From positions 659,712 to 723,711 of the forward strand of contig JADIYI010000009.1 in assembly GCA_016705365.1 (NCBI GenBank): DNA of 64,000 nt. Direction: 5' to 3'. The notes under the pieces are model-generated. The model saw only the letters and a list, made by a program, of their open reading frames with translations, ran no database searches and was not told where the DNA came from. This stretch comes from Gammaproteobacteria bacterium (GTDB taxonomy: Bacteria; Pseudomonadota; Gammaproteobacteria; Pseudomonadales; UBA5518). The position numbers and the translations under genes were made by a program. Positions 1 through 9,394 of the stretch are shown piece after piece. Each line of letters opens with the position of its first letter. The first letter of the stretch is position 1.

Positions 1-623
1 AACACCGACAGCGGAAGACACAGCAATACCGTCGCCACCATGCCCAGACGCAAGCGGCGAAGATCGCGCTTCGCGCCCTGCCAGTGCCACGCGCCGAACA
101 TGAACATCACGAGCAACGGCCACACCAGGTAGAACTGCTCCTCGACGCCAAGCGACCAGGTGTGCAGGAACAGGTTGGTCGTGACTTCGGCGCCAAAATA
201 CTCGAGCTTCAGCAGCGCGAACCACATGTTGCTGAGCCAAAGCGTCGCCGCGCGTGCGCTCTCGGCCTGCTGAAGCTGTTCGAAGGGTGCAATCAGGACC
301 GCCGCCACGCAGCCGACACCGACGATCATCGTGAGCAATGCCGGCAACAGGCGCCGCAGCCGGCGAGCGTAGAATTCGCCCAGCCGAACCCGCCCCCGGC
401 GCTGGACCTCCTGGACCAGCAACCCGGTGATCAGGTATCCGGAAAGCACGAAGAAAACGTCGACGCCCACGTAGCCTCCCGCGAGCCACGGCACACCGGC
501 GTGAGCGGCAACGACGAGCAGGATCGCGATCGCCCTGAGTCCTTCGATATCGGCACGGAAACCGAGGCGAAACCCGGCTGGCGCCGTTGCATCAGGCGCA
601 CGCGTGTCGCGCTGTTCAATCAC
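1..623 (-). CDS. Acyltransferase 3 (OafA/YrhL) family protein, 5' part only
   Basis: Membrane O-acyltransferase family that acylates cell-surface sugars. The reverse-strand translation gives the family's N-terminal hallmarks: EGLRAIAI, then a VVAAHAGVPWL segment with the conserved His, GGYVGVDVFFVLSGYLIT, FYARRLRRLLPAL, and HTWSLGVEEQFYLVWP about 130 residues further on. Several hydrophobic helices are visible. The start is taken as GTG at 623 because an in-frame TGA lies just upstream; no strong ribosome binding site is seen. The gene runs off the left edge, so the C-terminal half and any SGNH domain are unknown. It may belong to the same glycan theme as the island at 4-16 kb, but no direct link is visible. 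Confidence 0.85.
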   Translation of the reverse strand, partial: MIEQRDTRAPDATAPAGFRLGFRADIEGLRAIAILLVVAAHAGVPWLAGGYVGVDVFFVLSGYLITGLLVQEVQRRGRVRLGEFYARRLRRLLPALLTMIVGVGCVAAVLIAPFEQLQQAESARAATLWLSNMWFALLKLEYFGAEVTTNLFLHTWSLGVEEQFYLVWPLLVMFMFGAWHWQGAKRDLRRLRLGMVATVLLCLPLSV

Positions 624-686
624 GGATGAGGATCACAAATGTACCGGCCGAGGATGGGACCCGAAGGTTCTCCGCGCAAGGATAGC

Positions 687-2726
687 TCAGCGTCGCCCTG
701 GAATACCATGCGACGGCGGCGCGGAGCCGCCGGCGCTACCGAGAATCACTGCCTCTCCATGCTCGATCGCCAGTGCAAGCTCCTCGAGACTCCAGTCGCT
801 GGCCTTGGCGCCCTCACGGGTCACAAACAGAAACTGCCCGGTGCGGGGAATCTTGGTCAGCAACCGGGCACGATGTGTGGTGACGCCGGGCATGCGGAAC
901 TCGATCCAGGTGTCGGGCGCGAGTTTGTCGGCGATCTGCACGAAGCGCGGCGAGGCCGCCGCACGCACCGGGCGCGCCGGCGACGTGCCGGGCGCGGCAA
1001 CCTTGTTGGCACCCAGTGCACTTTCGACGTCAGCCAGCATCGATTCCACAGTGGCCTCATCGAGCCCGAGCCGCGCCAAACCCGCACGAACACCGGCAGC
1101 GACCGGTGCAAAATCGCCCGCCGGAGTCGCTGCCCCTGCCAGCGCGATCAATCTGCCGGTCGCTTCCACGGCCAGACCCCACTCCTCGCTAGCGGCTCCG
1201 TCGCGGAGCCGGATCACGAACAGCGCGTCACTCCACTTGCCGCGCAGGAATCCGGTCACCACTTTCGGCAGCGCAATATCCGCCGTTGCACCACCGATCA
1301 GTTGCGCGATAACCTCGCGCGCGGCCTGGGCTTCCACCCGACCGGTCTCGGCAGCGAGCGTTCGCTGCTCGAGCACCCGCGCCGGTCCCTGGCGCGCCTT
1401 GGCATGACGTCGCAAATCCTCGAGGCACTCACGAAAAATTTCCAGATCCCGGTCGAAATCGCTGATCACGCGTATCACCAGAAGTTGCACAAAACGCAGA
1501 AACTCATCGTTTTCGGTATCGCCCTCGGGAGCCCATCCGATCGAGGCGGTGCCAATCTCGCGGCACAACGCCCGCACCGGATGCCCGCCATCGTCGAGTA
1601 CGCCCGGGTCACGCAACGCTGCCCGCAGCAACGGTATCTGCAGCAAGCGGACAATACGGCGAACGGGTTGTGGTACCTGCGAATCGCGCAGTGCATGCTC
1701 GAACAGCATGCGTACCAGGTTGATCCCTTCGATCACATCGGGAGGCAGGGCCATGGTGCTGATAAAGCCGAGCTGCTCCAGCTCGGCATTGATCAGTTCG
1801 AAGACATCGAAAGGCTGTATCCCGGCACGCGGATTGAGCGCCCCGAGCTGGGTCTTGCGGTCCATCAACTGCCGCTGCAGCGTCGCAAGGATCTCGTCCA
1901 TCAGCGTCTTGGGCATGGCCATGGCCTTGCCCGGGGTCGCAAGCAGCGGCGTGCGCGCCAGATCCCAGCCGATTTCGGGTGGCACCGGCGCTGCCTGCGC
2001 CAGCGGGTCGGCGAATTCGTCTCCCACCTGGCTTGTTGGCAATGCCTGCGGCACATGGGGCGCTGGCACCACCACCGGCGCCCTGGTGGCAGGCGATTCC
2101 GGCTCCGGAAATACCGCCAGGCATTGTTCGTAGAAAAGTCCGAGCTGATCCACGACGAACTGCGAAAACAGCCGCGCAAACAGCATTCGTGAGCGCTGAT
2201 CGACGTGACTGTCCCTGCAGGCCGCCATGAAGGCATTGGTCAGGGCAAGCGGGGCGACCGGCAGCGCGTCGATGTCGAACCGGCGCTCGCCGAGTTCGAC
2301 GGCAACGCGCTTGCCGAGTTGCACCAGCAACTCGTGGTTGGCATGGAGCGCGCGGCTGGCAATGCTGTCGATCGCGATTCGCTCCTCGAGCAGCGTGTCC
2401 TGCATCACGCCGAGCCCCGCAACCCCGGCTTCGGTTTCCGGGGGCGTCGCCATGTCCGGTGCAATCGCTGCGGGCGGCGCCGCTCCGATGCCATCGAATC
2501 CGGCCAAGGTCTTCAGCAGGAACTGTTCTTCGATCGCACGCCGCTTGAGCCGCAGCTCGCGCATCGCCTCGTAGCAGGAAGACTGCCCGGCGTTGCTGTC
2601 GGACTTGGCGGCCATGCCGATCAATGCCTGCTCGGCATTGGCAAACAGGAAATTCAGAAGAAATTGCAGACCTCTGCGCGCTTGTTCGTGCAAGGCCTCC
2701 ATCCGGCCTTCCGGCGCGTCATTCAT
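687..2726 (-). CDS. DUF1631 domain protein (paralogue 1)
   Basis: About 679 residues, of unknown function. It resembles the second DUF1631 protein at 47069-49291. In both, an N-terminal helical segment (here residues 10-60, ending CYEAMRELRLKRRA) precedes a long helical body, and the C-terminal 65 residues form a small beta domain (TWIEFRMPG, then TGQFLFVTREG) that resembles a PilZ-like barrel. The frame is open to 3137, but that extension is antisense to nadC and looks random, so the ATG at 2726 is chosen: it sets the N-terminus at the same place as in the paralogue. A TATACT element on this strand at 2829-2834 could be its -10. The gene is divergent from nadC. Confidence 0.85.
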   Translation of the reverse strand: MNDAPEGRMEALHEQARRGLQFLLNFLFANAEQALIGMAAKSDSNAGQSSCYEAMRELRLKRRAIEEQFLLKTLAGFDGIGAAPPAAIAPDMATPPETEAGVAGLGVMQDTLLEERIAIDSIASRALHANHELLVQLGKRVAVELGERRFDIDALPVAPLALTNAFMAACRDSHVDQRSRMLFARLFSQFVVDQLGLFYEQCLAVFPEPESPATRAPVVVPAPHVPQALPTSQVGDEFADPLAQAAPVPPEIGWDLARTPLLATPGKAMAMPKTLMDEILATLQRQLMDRKTQLGALNPRAGIQPFDVFELINAELEQLGFISTMALPPDVIEGINLVRMLFEHALRDSQVPQPVRRIVRLLQIPLLRAALRDPGVLDDGGHPVRALCREIGTASIGWAPEGDTENDEFLRFVQLLVIRVISDFDRDLEIFRECLEDLRRHAKARQGPARVLEQRTLAAETGRVEAQAAREVIAQLIGGATADIALPKVVTGFLRGKWSDALFVIRLRDGAASEEWGLAVEATGRLIALAGAATPAGDFAPVAAGVRAGLARLGLDEATVESMLADVESALGANKVAAPGTSPARPVRAAASPRFVQIADKLAPDTWIEFRMPGVTTHRARLLTKIPRTGQFLFVTREGAKASDWSLEELALAIEHGEAVILGSAGGSAPPSHGIPGRR

Positions 2727-2966
2727 CAACGTGGTCCGTTCGTGATCTGCCCACAGCGTGCCGGGATGACTTGCAGGTCGACGTGCCCTCGCGGATTCGA
2801 GGCTACGCAGTTGTCGTGTCGCAAACGGAGTATACATGATGAACCGAGCATAGCTCCGGCAGCGCAAGCCAGGCGCGAACACGTTCACAAAACGGATGAG
2901 AGTCCACCGCCAATCCTGGACATCGCGGCTGCGTCGAGCGCCGTGCAAGGCGCCTGCAAGTACTGC

Positions 2967-2975
2967 TGCTACAAT
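2967..2975 (+). promoter_or_regulatory. Extended -10 promoter for nadC
   Basis: TGCTACAAT is an extended -10 element about 30 bases upstream of the nadC ATG. No good -35 hexamer sits at the usual distance, which is normal for extended -10 promoters. Confidence 0.45.
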
Positions 2976-3003
2976 GCAATTTTCAACCGGCACGGCTTCG
3001 CAT

Positions 3004-3846
3004 ATGCATCTCGAATCACCCGCTCCGGACGCGGTGCGTGAAAACGTGCGGGCCGCGCTCGCCGAAGACATCGGCAGCGGCGATGTCACGGCCATGCTGG
3101 TCGCTGCCGGCACGCTTGCCCGCGCGCGCATCGTCACCCGCGAGCATGCCGTGCTGTGCGGTCAGCCCTGGGTAAGCGAAGTGTTTCGACAGATTGACCC
3201 GCGGGTACGGATCGAATGGCTTCGCGGGGATGGTGAGACCGTGAGCGCCGACGAGGTATTGCTCGAGCTCGAGGGGCCGGCGCGTTCGCTGCTCACCGGC
3301 GAGCGCACCGCGCTGAACTTCCTGCAGTTGCTCTCCGGCACCGCCACCCGATGCCATCGTTATGCCGGAGTGGTCGCGGGCCTGCCGGTGAAACTCCTCG
3401 ACACCCGCAAGACCATCCCGGGATTGCGCATCGCCCAGAAATACGCCGTGCGCTGCGGCGGTTGTCACAATCACCGCATCGGGCTGTTCGATGCGTTCCT
3501 GATCAAGGAAAATCACATCGCGGCCTGCGGATCGATCGCAAACGCGGTTCGTACCGCGCGTGACAGCGCTCCCGGCAGGCCGGTGGAAGTCGAGGTCGAG
3601 AACCTCGCGCAACTCGGGCAAGCGCTGGAAGCGGGCGCGGACTCGGTATTGCTGGATAATTTCACGGAATCCGCGCTGCGGGAAGCGGTCGCGATCACGG
3701 CGGGCCGTGCACCGCTCGAAGCAAGCGGTGGGGTGAGCGAAAACACGTTGCGCTCCATCGCCGAGACCGGCGTGGACTATATTTCCATTGGTGCGCTGAC
3801 CAAGGACTGCAAAGCCATCGATCTGTCGATGCGCATGATCGCGTAG
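3004..3846 (+). CDS. nadC: Nicotinate-nucleotide pyrophosphorylase (carboxylating)
   Basis: Quinolinate phosphoribosyltransferase of de novo NAD synthesis: quinolinate + PRPP gives nicotinate mononucleotide + CO2 + PPi. The 280 residues are the normal length. Visible signatures are GDVTA near the N-terminus, ERTALNFLQLLSG, the PRPP/quinolinate loop DTRKTIPGLR followed by KYAVRCGGCHNHR, then EVEVENL and LLDNF, and the C-terminal EASGGV...ISIGALT. The ATG at 3004 is chosen because it gives the usual family N-terminus; the frame is open further upstream without homology. nadC next to tRNA-Thr and pilA is the same order as in Pseudomonas, which anchors the pilin region that follows. Confidence 0.97.
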   Translation: MHLESPAPDAVRENVRAALAEDIGSGDVTAMLVAAGTLARARIVTREHAVLCGQPWVSEVFRQIDPRVRIEWLRGDGETVSADEVLLELEGPARSLLTGERTALNFLQLLSGTATRCHRYAGVVAGLPVKLLDTRKTIPGLRIAQKYAVRCGGCHNHRIGLFDAFLIKENHIAACGSIANAVRTARDSAPGRPVEVEVENLAQLGQALEAGADSVLLDNFTESALREAVAITAGRAPLEASGGVSENTLRSIAETGVDYISIGALTKDCKAIDLSMRMIA

Positions 3847-3873
3847 CCTCGACGGGCGGGTGGCGGGAATTAA

Positions 3874-4158
3874 ATGCTTCATATCGCCATCCTGACCCTG
3901 GACTTCCATCTCGAAGGCTGCGCCTCGCTGAAAGAGAAACGCCAGCGTCTGGGTGGATTGCGCGACCGCTTTGGCCGCCAGCCCAACATGGCGGTATGCG
4001 AAAGCGATCGGCAGGATGCGCTGCAGCGCGCGCAATGGACTTTTGTCGCGGTGGCGGGTGCCCGCGCCGTAACCGATCAGATGATCGCGGAGGTCGAGAA
4101 ATTCGTTGCCGAGACGATCGATGCGCGGGTGTGCGGGAGGGAACTCGAATATGCGTAG
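3874..4158 (+). CDS. DUF503 domain protein (YlxP-like)
   Basis: A 94-residue protein of the DUF503 family. It starts MLHIAILTLDFHLEGC and has the typical SLKEKRQ(R)LGGLRDR helix and an alternating beta-alpha pattern. In many bacteria homologues sit near infB/rbfA; here it follows nadC with a 27-base gap, so the two may be co-transcribed. The molecular function of the family is not established. Confidence 0.8.
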   Translation: MLHIAILTLDFHLEGCASLKEKRQRLGGLRDRFGRQPNMAVCESDRQDALQRAQWTFVAVAGARAVTDQMIAEVEKFVAETIDARVCGRELEYA

Positions 4159-4218
4159 AGCAACCACCGACCGCGACCGCGCGTGCAGTCAGGAACAATT
4201 GCAGATTACGGCAGAGAA

Positions 4219-4294
<76 letters not shown>

Positions 4295-4306
4295 GTGGGG
4301 GCGCGA

Positions 4307-4335
4307 ATTCTAGTTTCCCCGGCTCACAATGGCAA
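4307..4335 (-). promoter_or_regulatory. Sigma-70 promoter of tRNA-Thr
   Basis: On the minus strand TTGCCA (4330-4335), a 17-base spacer and TAGAAT (4307-4312) lie about 13 bases upstream of the mature 5' end of the tRNA. A GC-rich run between the -10 element and the tRNA could serve as a stringent discriminator. Confidence 0.65.
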
Positions 4336-4368
4336 CTGCGCCGGGCATCCGGCGATACCGTGGCGCCG

Positions 4369-5490
4369 ATGACAAACGTATTGCTCACCGCCTCCTCCTA
4401 TCCCCGCTCCGCAGACGACTGGCAAGGGATTTTCATCAGGCGAATCGCGGATGCGCTGGCCGGATCACCCGAGACCACGTTGCGCGTCTGGGCGCCGCCG
4501 GGGCCGTTGCACCCGAACGCGGAATCGGCGCTCGACAGCGCCGACTCGCGTTTTCTCGAACGCCTGGGCGCGGAGGGGGGCATTGCCCATTTGCTGCGCA
4601 GCAAACCGGTGCCGGGACTGCTGCGTGGCGCGCAACTCACGCGCCGCCTGCACCATGCCTATCGCCGCAACCGGGGCTGGGCGGACGTATTTCACATCAA
4701 CTGGCTGCAATGCGCACTGGGGTATCTCGCGGTGCGCAAGCCCGCGCTCGTCACGGTACTCGGCAGCGATATCGCGCTGCTCGATGTTCCGGGCATGAAG
4801 CTCGCGCTCTCGCTTGCGTTGCGCGGCAAGCGCGTCGTGCTCTGCCCCAACGCCCAATGGATGGTGCCAACACTTTCCGCCGCCCTGGGGAATGTCTGCG
4901 AGGACATCGTCTACGTCCCGTTCGGCGTCGATGACAACTGGTTCGGGATCAGGCGCGAAGCAGTCAGCAAACCGCGAATATGGGTTACCGTCCTGCGTCT
5001 TACGAAACAGAAGATCGGCCCCCTGTTCGAGTGGACGCGCGACTCCAACCCGGAAAATGACCAGTTCCATCTGTTCGGACCGCTCCAGGAAGCGCTCGAT
5101 ATTCCACCCTGGATCCACTACCACGGCCCGGTCACACCCGAGGCGCTCGCGAGCGAGTGGTACCCGCGCGCAACGGGCCTGATCAGCCTGAGCCAGCACA
5201 ACGAAGGCCGGCCACAGGTGATGCTGGACGCGATGGCGAGCGGCTTGCCGGTCATCGCCTCGCCGATCCCCGCGCATACCGACCTGATCACCCATCACCG
5301 CAACGGTCTCATCTGCGGCAACCGCGAGGAATTCGAGCGGGCGCTCGGCACGCTCGGCGATGGCGCGGGCGCCCAAGCAATAAGCAGCAATGCATTGCAC
5401 ATGGTGCGGGAAGAATACGGGAACTGGAACGATTGCGCGCGACGCTACCAGCTGCTGCATCGGCGGCTGACGACAGCGCCTCGGCCATGA
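4369..5490 (+). CDS. GT4-type glycosyltransferase (GT-B fold)
   Basis: 373 residues. The N-terminus MTNVLLTASSYPRSADDWQGIF resembles the start of GT4 enzymes, with a probable nucleotide-sugar domain in the second half: RIWVTVLRLTKQKIGPL, then GLISLSQHNEGRPQVMLDAMASGLPVIAS, which is the usual E-x7-E-like acceptor/donor loop of the family (here NEGRPQVMLDAMA), and a final helix. It most likely adds one sugar to a lipid-linked glycan at the inner membrane. The ATG at 4369 is chosen since the longer frame runs antisense through the tRNA. Its stop overlaps the start of the next gene by four bases (ATGA), so the two are translationally coupled. Confidence 0.85.
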   Translation: MTNVLLTASSYPRSADDWQGIFIRRIADALAGSPETTLRVWAPPGPLHPNAESALDSADSRFLERLGAEGGIAHLLRSKPVPGLLRGAQLTRRLHHAYRRNRGWADVFHINWLQCALGYLAVRKPALVTVLGSDIALLDVPGMKLALSLALRGKRVVLCPNAQWMVPTLSAALGNVCEDIVYVPFGVDDNWFGIRREAVSKPRIWVTVLRLTKQKIGPLFEWTRDSNPENDQFHLFGPLQEALDIPPWIHYHGPVTPEALASEWYPRATGLISLSQHNEGRPQVMLDAMASGLPVIASPIPAHTDLITHHRNGLICGNREEFERALGTLGDGAGAQAISSNALHMVREEYGNWNDCARRYQLLHRRLTTAPRP

Positions 5491-6509
5491 ACGCACAGAC
5501 GCCACCCCTGCTGAGCGTATGCATCGCCAACTACAACGGTGCGGATTGCATCGGGGAATGCATCGAGTCGGTTTTTTCCCAGCACGATGCCCCGCCTTTC
5601 GAACTGATCGTTCATGATGATGCCAGCAGCGATGACTCGCTTGCGATAATCAGGAAGTTCCCGCGGGTCCTGCTGCTCGAATCCACGATCAATACCGGAT
5701 TTTGTGCCAGCAACAACCGCATGGTGCAGGTAGCACGCGGCTCGCTGATCCTGCTGCTCAACAACGACACGGCCCTGCTCGCCGGCGCACTGCGTGCACT
5801 GAGCGATCTGCTGGACCGGGATCAGGGGGTGGGAATCGCGACGCTCGCACAATACTCCTACGAAACCGGGGAGTTGCTCGACCGCGGCATGCAATTCGAT
5901 CCGCTTCTCAACCCGATTCCGGTAGTCGACGGGCAGATCCGCACCCTTGGCATGGCAATGGGATCGTGTCTGGCAACACGCCGCACGCTTTGGGATGCGG
6001 CGGGAGGCTTTCCCGGATTCTTCGGATCGATTGCCGAAGACATGTACCTTTGCCTGTATGTGCGGATGCTTGGATTGCGCGTCGCATGCGCCGCGACCTC
6101 GGGGTATCGTCACCGTGTCGGCACATCGTTTGGCGGCGGGAAGGTCATTGCCAATCGCCTGCAGACGAACTACCAGCGGCGTGCGCTCAGCGAACGCAAC
6201 AAGACCTTCAATATGTATCTCTTCTACCCCTTCCCGGTATTGGCGGCAATCCTGCCCCTGCATCTCGCATGCCTGCTGTTCGAGGGCAGCGTGTTGTCGC
6301 TGATCGGCAGGAGCATGGATCCGCTCGAGCGGATCTATGCTCCTGCCATCATCGGGCTGTGGCGCCACATTCCGCGACTGCGCCCGCTGCGTCGCCGCAT
6401 CCTGGCATCCTCGCAACTCGGAGTCCGCAAATTTCTCCAGCCGTTTCGTCTTGTCCACTGGAAGCTGAGGCTTGCCTTGCGGCACGGCATTCCGCGTATA
6501 GATGCGTGA
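5487..6509 (+). CDS. GT2 family glycosyltransferase with C-terminal membrane segment
   Basis: 340 residues. The N-terminal GT-A domain starts LLSVCIANYNGADCIGECIESVFSQ, contains DDASSDDSL and NTGFCASNNRMVQVARGSLILLLNNDT (the DXD-type metal site region) and a later GFFGSIAEDMYLCLYVRMLG motif typical of rhamnosyltransferase-like GT2 enzymes. Around residues 240-275 a hydrophobic stretch (FYPFPVLAAILPLHLACLL) suggests membrane association. It overlaps the GT4 gene upstream by four bases and ends three bases before the convergent methyltransferase gene. Donor and acceptor cannot be read from sequence. Confidence 0.85.
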   Translation: MNAQTPPLLSVCIANYNGADCIGECIESVFSQHDAPPFELIVHDDASSDDSLAIIRKFPRVLLLESTINTGFCASNNRMVQVARGSLILLLNNDTALLAGALRALSDLLDRDQGVGIATLAQYSYETGELLDRGMQFDPLLNPIPVVDGQIRTLGMAMGSCLATRRTLWDAAGGFPGFFGSIAEDMYLCLYVRMLGLRVACAATSGYRHRVGTSFGGGKVIANRLQTNYQRRALSERNKTFNMYLFYPFPVLAAILPLHLACLLFEGSVLSLIGRSMDPLERIYAPAIIGLWRHIPRLRPLRRRILASSQLGVRKFLQPFRLVHWKLRLALRHGIPRIDA

Positions 6510-6512
6510 GTC

Positions 6513-7283
6513 CTAGCGCAAGCGCTGAAACAGGAAAAACGGCTCCTCGGGATTGAGACCTAACTCGCCGGCATCCGTGTGCGCCAGCAACTCATGGTGC
6601 GCGCGGACACCCGATTCGAATCCGCAGGACGTGATGCGCTCGAAGATGTCCCGCCCGTAAAGCCGAACATGATCTTCCTGTCCGTAAGCCTGCAGGCGCG
6701 CATTCTCCTGCGTGATGCCTGGATCACTCCAGGTACGATGCAGTACCGCGCTGTAGGGAGTCTGCAAAACCGCCACTCCACCTACCTGGAGTACACGGCG
6801 GATTTCCGCAAGCGCGCGCCGATCGTCCGCTACGTGCTCCAGCACGTGGTTGGCAATCACCATGTCGAAAGAATGATCGGGAAATGGAAGGTGCTCGATA
6901 TTCATCTGCTCTACGTCCTTCGCGCACGGATAAAGGTCGCACTTGCGGTATTCAACCGGGGCGAGCGCTGCGATCAATACCGCCAGATGGCGTTCCGGTG
7001 CGAAATGCAGGATCCGCATGCCGGGCAGGCGTGCAAGCAGGCCGGAGGCTTCCAGATACAACACCAGGTGCCTCTCGCGGTCATGGGCGCCACATCGCGG
7101 GCACTCGAAGTTGTCGAGATCGCTGCCGATGATGCCCAATGCGCGCATGAGCGGTGGCGATCCATGCAGCCCACCCCGGTAAGGAAGGAATCGACCGAGA
7201 CGATGCCCGCAGATCACGCAACGATGCCGAGCCGGAACCGGAAGGCGCGCAACGAGGCGCCGGATATCCCTTGTCAAGCTCAT
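6513..7283 (-). CDS. Class I SAM-dependent methyltransferase
   Basis: About 256 residues. The N-terminal part carries a CVICG and a CPRCGAHDRERH zinc-ribbon-like pair, then the SAM-binding Rossmann fold: MRILHFAPERHL, NIEHLPFPDHSFDMVIANHVLEHV and LQVGGVAVLQTPY. The family is found in polysaccharide clusters and may methylate a sugar. Three starts are possible: TTG 7364, ATG 7322 and ATG 7283. The last is preferred because it puts the short basic N-terminus directly before the zinc motif as in related proteins. It is the last gene of the minus-strand island run. Confidence 0.8.
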   Translation of the reverse strand: MSLTRDIRRLVARLPVPARHRCVICGHRLGRFLPYRGGLHGSPPLMRALGIIGSDLDNFECPRCGAHDRERHLVLYLEASGLLARLPGMRILHFAPERHLAVLIAALAPVEYRKCDLYPCAKDVEQMNIEHLPFPDHSFDMVIANHVLEHVADDRRALAEIRRVLQVGGVAVLQTPYSAVLHRTWSDPGITQENARLQAYGQEDHVRLYGRDIFERITSCGFESGVRAHHELLAHTDAGELGLNPEEPFFLFQRLR

Positions 7284-7376
7284 ATCCCGGAAGTCCTTCG
7301 AATAAATGAAAATTGAGCGCATGCACCGATGCACCAGGACGTCCTGGCCCTCGAGCACCGACAATCCTGGCTGGAA

Positions 7377-8309
7377 TCACGAATCCAGCCGGCCGGCTTT
7401 TTTGGTGATTCCGTCGCGCAGGCCACGGGCGATCGCCTTGGCATTGGCAAACCTGGCGTGCGCGAACAGCGTGTGAGCATAAAGGTTTCCCGTCCAGTAC
7501 CAGGCGGCACGGAGCCGCCAGCGCAACGGCACGTGGGGCAAACGGCACAGCAATACGAAATTCCGGAAGCGGTAGTAAAGGCGCGTCGGCGAATACTCGC
7601 TATGTGAGTGCCAACCGAAATACCAGACACGAAATGACGCGTCTCCGAGCCGGTGAAGCAGCCGTGTCGAGGAGGTGCCAAACAATCTGAATCCCATGGC
7701 GCGTGCGCGATGACACCATTCGGTGTCGACATGGTCGATGAAGAAGCTCTCGCGCATCGAGCCGACCTTGCGCAACGCAGCGCACGGGATGAGCATTCCG
7801 GAACTGATGGTGGTAATGATTTCGACACAGGGCGAAGCTTCGTCGGGAAAGACGCTGCTGTAGAACACGCTACCTGGCCGCTGTACCTGGAACGCAAACG
7901 CCTGCTGCGTGACCCTGTCGAAGTACATCGGGCAAATGCAACCAACGGATACGCCTTCTGCATCCATACGTAAACAGGCGGTGCGCAGGACGCTGACCAT
8001 ATCGGTATCCGGTAGGCTGTCCTGGTCGCTGAGAAGCACATAGTCGAAGCGCTCCTCCAGGGCGACCTCCAGCCCGATATTCTGGGCGGCGGCAATTCCG
8101 ATATTGTGCCCCACCCTGAGCACGCGCAGATCCGGGTGCTTCGATTCCAGATCTCCGACGATGCAGGTAATGCGGTCGTCATCGGATGAGGTATTGTCGA
8201 TGATCAGGAGCGTCTCGACCTGGGACTCCAGCGATTGCAACAACGGCAACAGTCCCTCACTCACGGGATTGTAGGTCACCACGATTCCCAGGACCTTGCC
8301 CGCATCCAT
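7377..8309 (-). CDS. GT2 family glycosyltransferase (rhamnosyltransferase-like)
   Basis: 310 residues. It begins MDAGKVLGIVVTYNP, then SLESQVETLLIIDNTSSDD, NIGIAAAQNIGLEVAL, and DYVLLSDQDSLPD as the metal-binding aspartate motif. The later FFIDHVDTEWCHRARAMGFRLFG is the signature of the RfbF/WbbL-like rhamnosyltransferase group, so L-rhamnose or a related deoxysugar donor is plausible. The ATG at 8309 has a GGAG ribosome binding site and starts two bases after the upstream gene's TGA, so the genes form one operon. Confidence 0.85.
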   Translation of the reverse strand: MDAGKVLGIVVTYNPVSEGLLPLLQSLESQVETLLIIDNTSSDDDRITCIVGDLESKHPDLRVLRVGHNIGIAAAQNIGLEVALEERFDYVLLSDQDSLPDTDMVSVLRTACLRMDAEGVSVGCICPMYFDRVTQQAFAFQVQRPGSVFYSSVFPDEASPCVEIITTISSGMLIPCAALRKVGSMRESFFIDHVDTEWCHRARAMGFRLFGTSSTRLLHRLGDASFRVWYFGWHSHSEYSPTRLYYRFRNFVLLCRLPHVPLRWRLRAAWYWTGNLYAHTLFAHARFANAKAIARGLRDGITKKAGRLDS

Positions 8310-8311
8310 GA

Positions 8312-9394
8312 TCACTCCACCGGTCTCGCTCCGAATTTTCGGAACTCGAAGCGATGTTTCACATGCTCTATCGCGGCAAGCAGACGAAGCGTCAATCCAC
8401 GAATCGACGGGCTGGAGCGAAGCACCCGCATCAATCGCACGCGCATGGGGTGAAGCCGCTCGGGGGCGTTCTGTTCCAGCCAGGACCAGGCGCGATCGAA
8501 GCAATGCCGGTCATCGGCCCGCAATGCCAACCAAAGCAATACCCGGTATTGCGCTGCGAGCGAGACCTCCCTGATCCCGGGGTCTTCCTGGAAGAAATCG
8601 CAGAATTCCTCCACCATCCTGATCGCGTCAAGGCAATACCTGACATGTGCTGAATCGCCCACGTTCATCATGGAGCCGGGGGTTCGCCGATAAGCGGCAA
8701 GCGGTTCGTTGATGAATCCGATTTTCGAGGCGCGAGCCAGATAAAGACAAAGTGGCCAATCCTCAACCAAATACCCCCTGTCGGCCAAACCCGAACGCAG
8801 GAATTGCTCAACAAGATCGCGGCGGCAGATCACCGTACAGGTCTGCATCCGGTTAGCCTGCAACATGGCCTCATAGATCTGGCCGTCCCGATGCTGCAAC
8901 AGGCCCGAACTGCGGAATGCGACTCGCGCTCGCCATGCTCCCCCGATATGAATCAGCCGCAAATAATTGCTGTGCACGGCGCCCGCCTCCGGATGCAACT
9001 GCAGATACCCGACCTGCCTGGCCAATTTGTGGACATCGGTCCAGCAATCATCCCCTTCGCAGTACGCAATGTACTCGCCGCGGCAGGCGTTCAACAGACG
9101 CACGTGATTGGCGTGCATGCCGACGTTCACGCTGTCGGTAATCAGTCGGATGATCCCGGGATACAAGCGCTGAAAATCCTGCGCGACTTCGCGCGTGCGG
9201 TCCGAAGAGCAGTCCTCGCCAATCAATAACTCCATGGAAAACGGCACTTCCTGTGCCAGCACGCTTTCGATCGCCTGGGCAATAAAATCGCCATGGTTGT
9301 AGGCAAGCATGACAACGCTTACAAGGGGAATTTGCGCCGTTTCCGGGCCATCACCCGATTCAGCATTCGAATTGTCAAAGCCCGGATTGCTCAT
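8312..9394 (-). CDS. GT2 family glycosyltransferase
   Basis: 360 residues. The N-terminal GT-A domain reads PLVSVVMLAYNHGDFIAQAIESVL, LLIGEDCSSDRT, and CRGEYIAYCEGDDCWTD, the acidic metal site typical of the EpsE/WcaA-like subgroup. Then come HSNYLRLIH and a YRRTPGSMMN acceptor-loop motif. The C-terminal 80 residues are helical and basic. It overlaps the flippase gene by four bases (ATGA at 9391-9394). The family usually transfers a sugar to an undecaprenyl-linked intermediate; the sugar cannot be predicted. Confidence 0.85.
   Translation of the reverse strand: MSNPGFDNSNAESGDGPETAQIPLVSVVMLAYNHGDFIAQAIESVLAQEVPFSMELLIGEDCSSDRTREVAQDFQRLYPGIIRLITDSVNVGMHANHVRLLNACRGEYIAYCEGDDCWTDVHKLARQVGYLQLHPEAGAVHSNYLRLIHIGGAWRARVAFRSSGLLQHRDGQIYEAMLQANRMQTCTVICRRDLVEQFLRSGLADRGYLVEDWPLCLYLARASKIGFINEPLAAYRRTPGSMMNVGDSAHVRYCLDAIRMVEEFCDFFQEDPGIREVSLAAQYRVLLWLALRADDRHCFDRAWSWLEQNAPERLHPMRVRLMRVLRSSPSIRGLTLRLLAAIEHVKHRFEFRKFGARPVE

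Noticed and set aside
2727..3137. N-terminal extension of the first DUF1631 protein
   Set aside because: The extension is antisense to nadC, has no homology pattern, and the paralogue starts at the equivalent of 2726.
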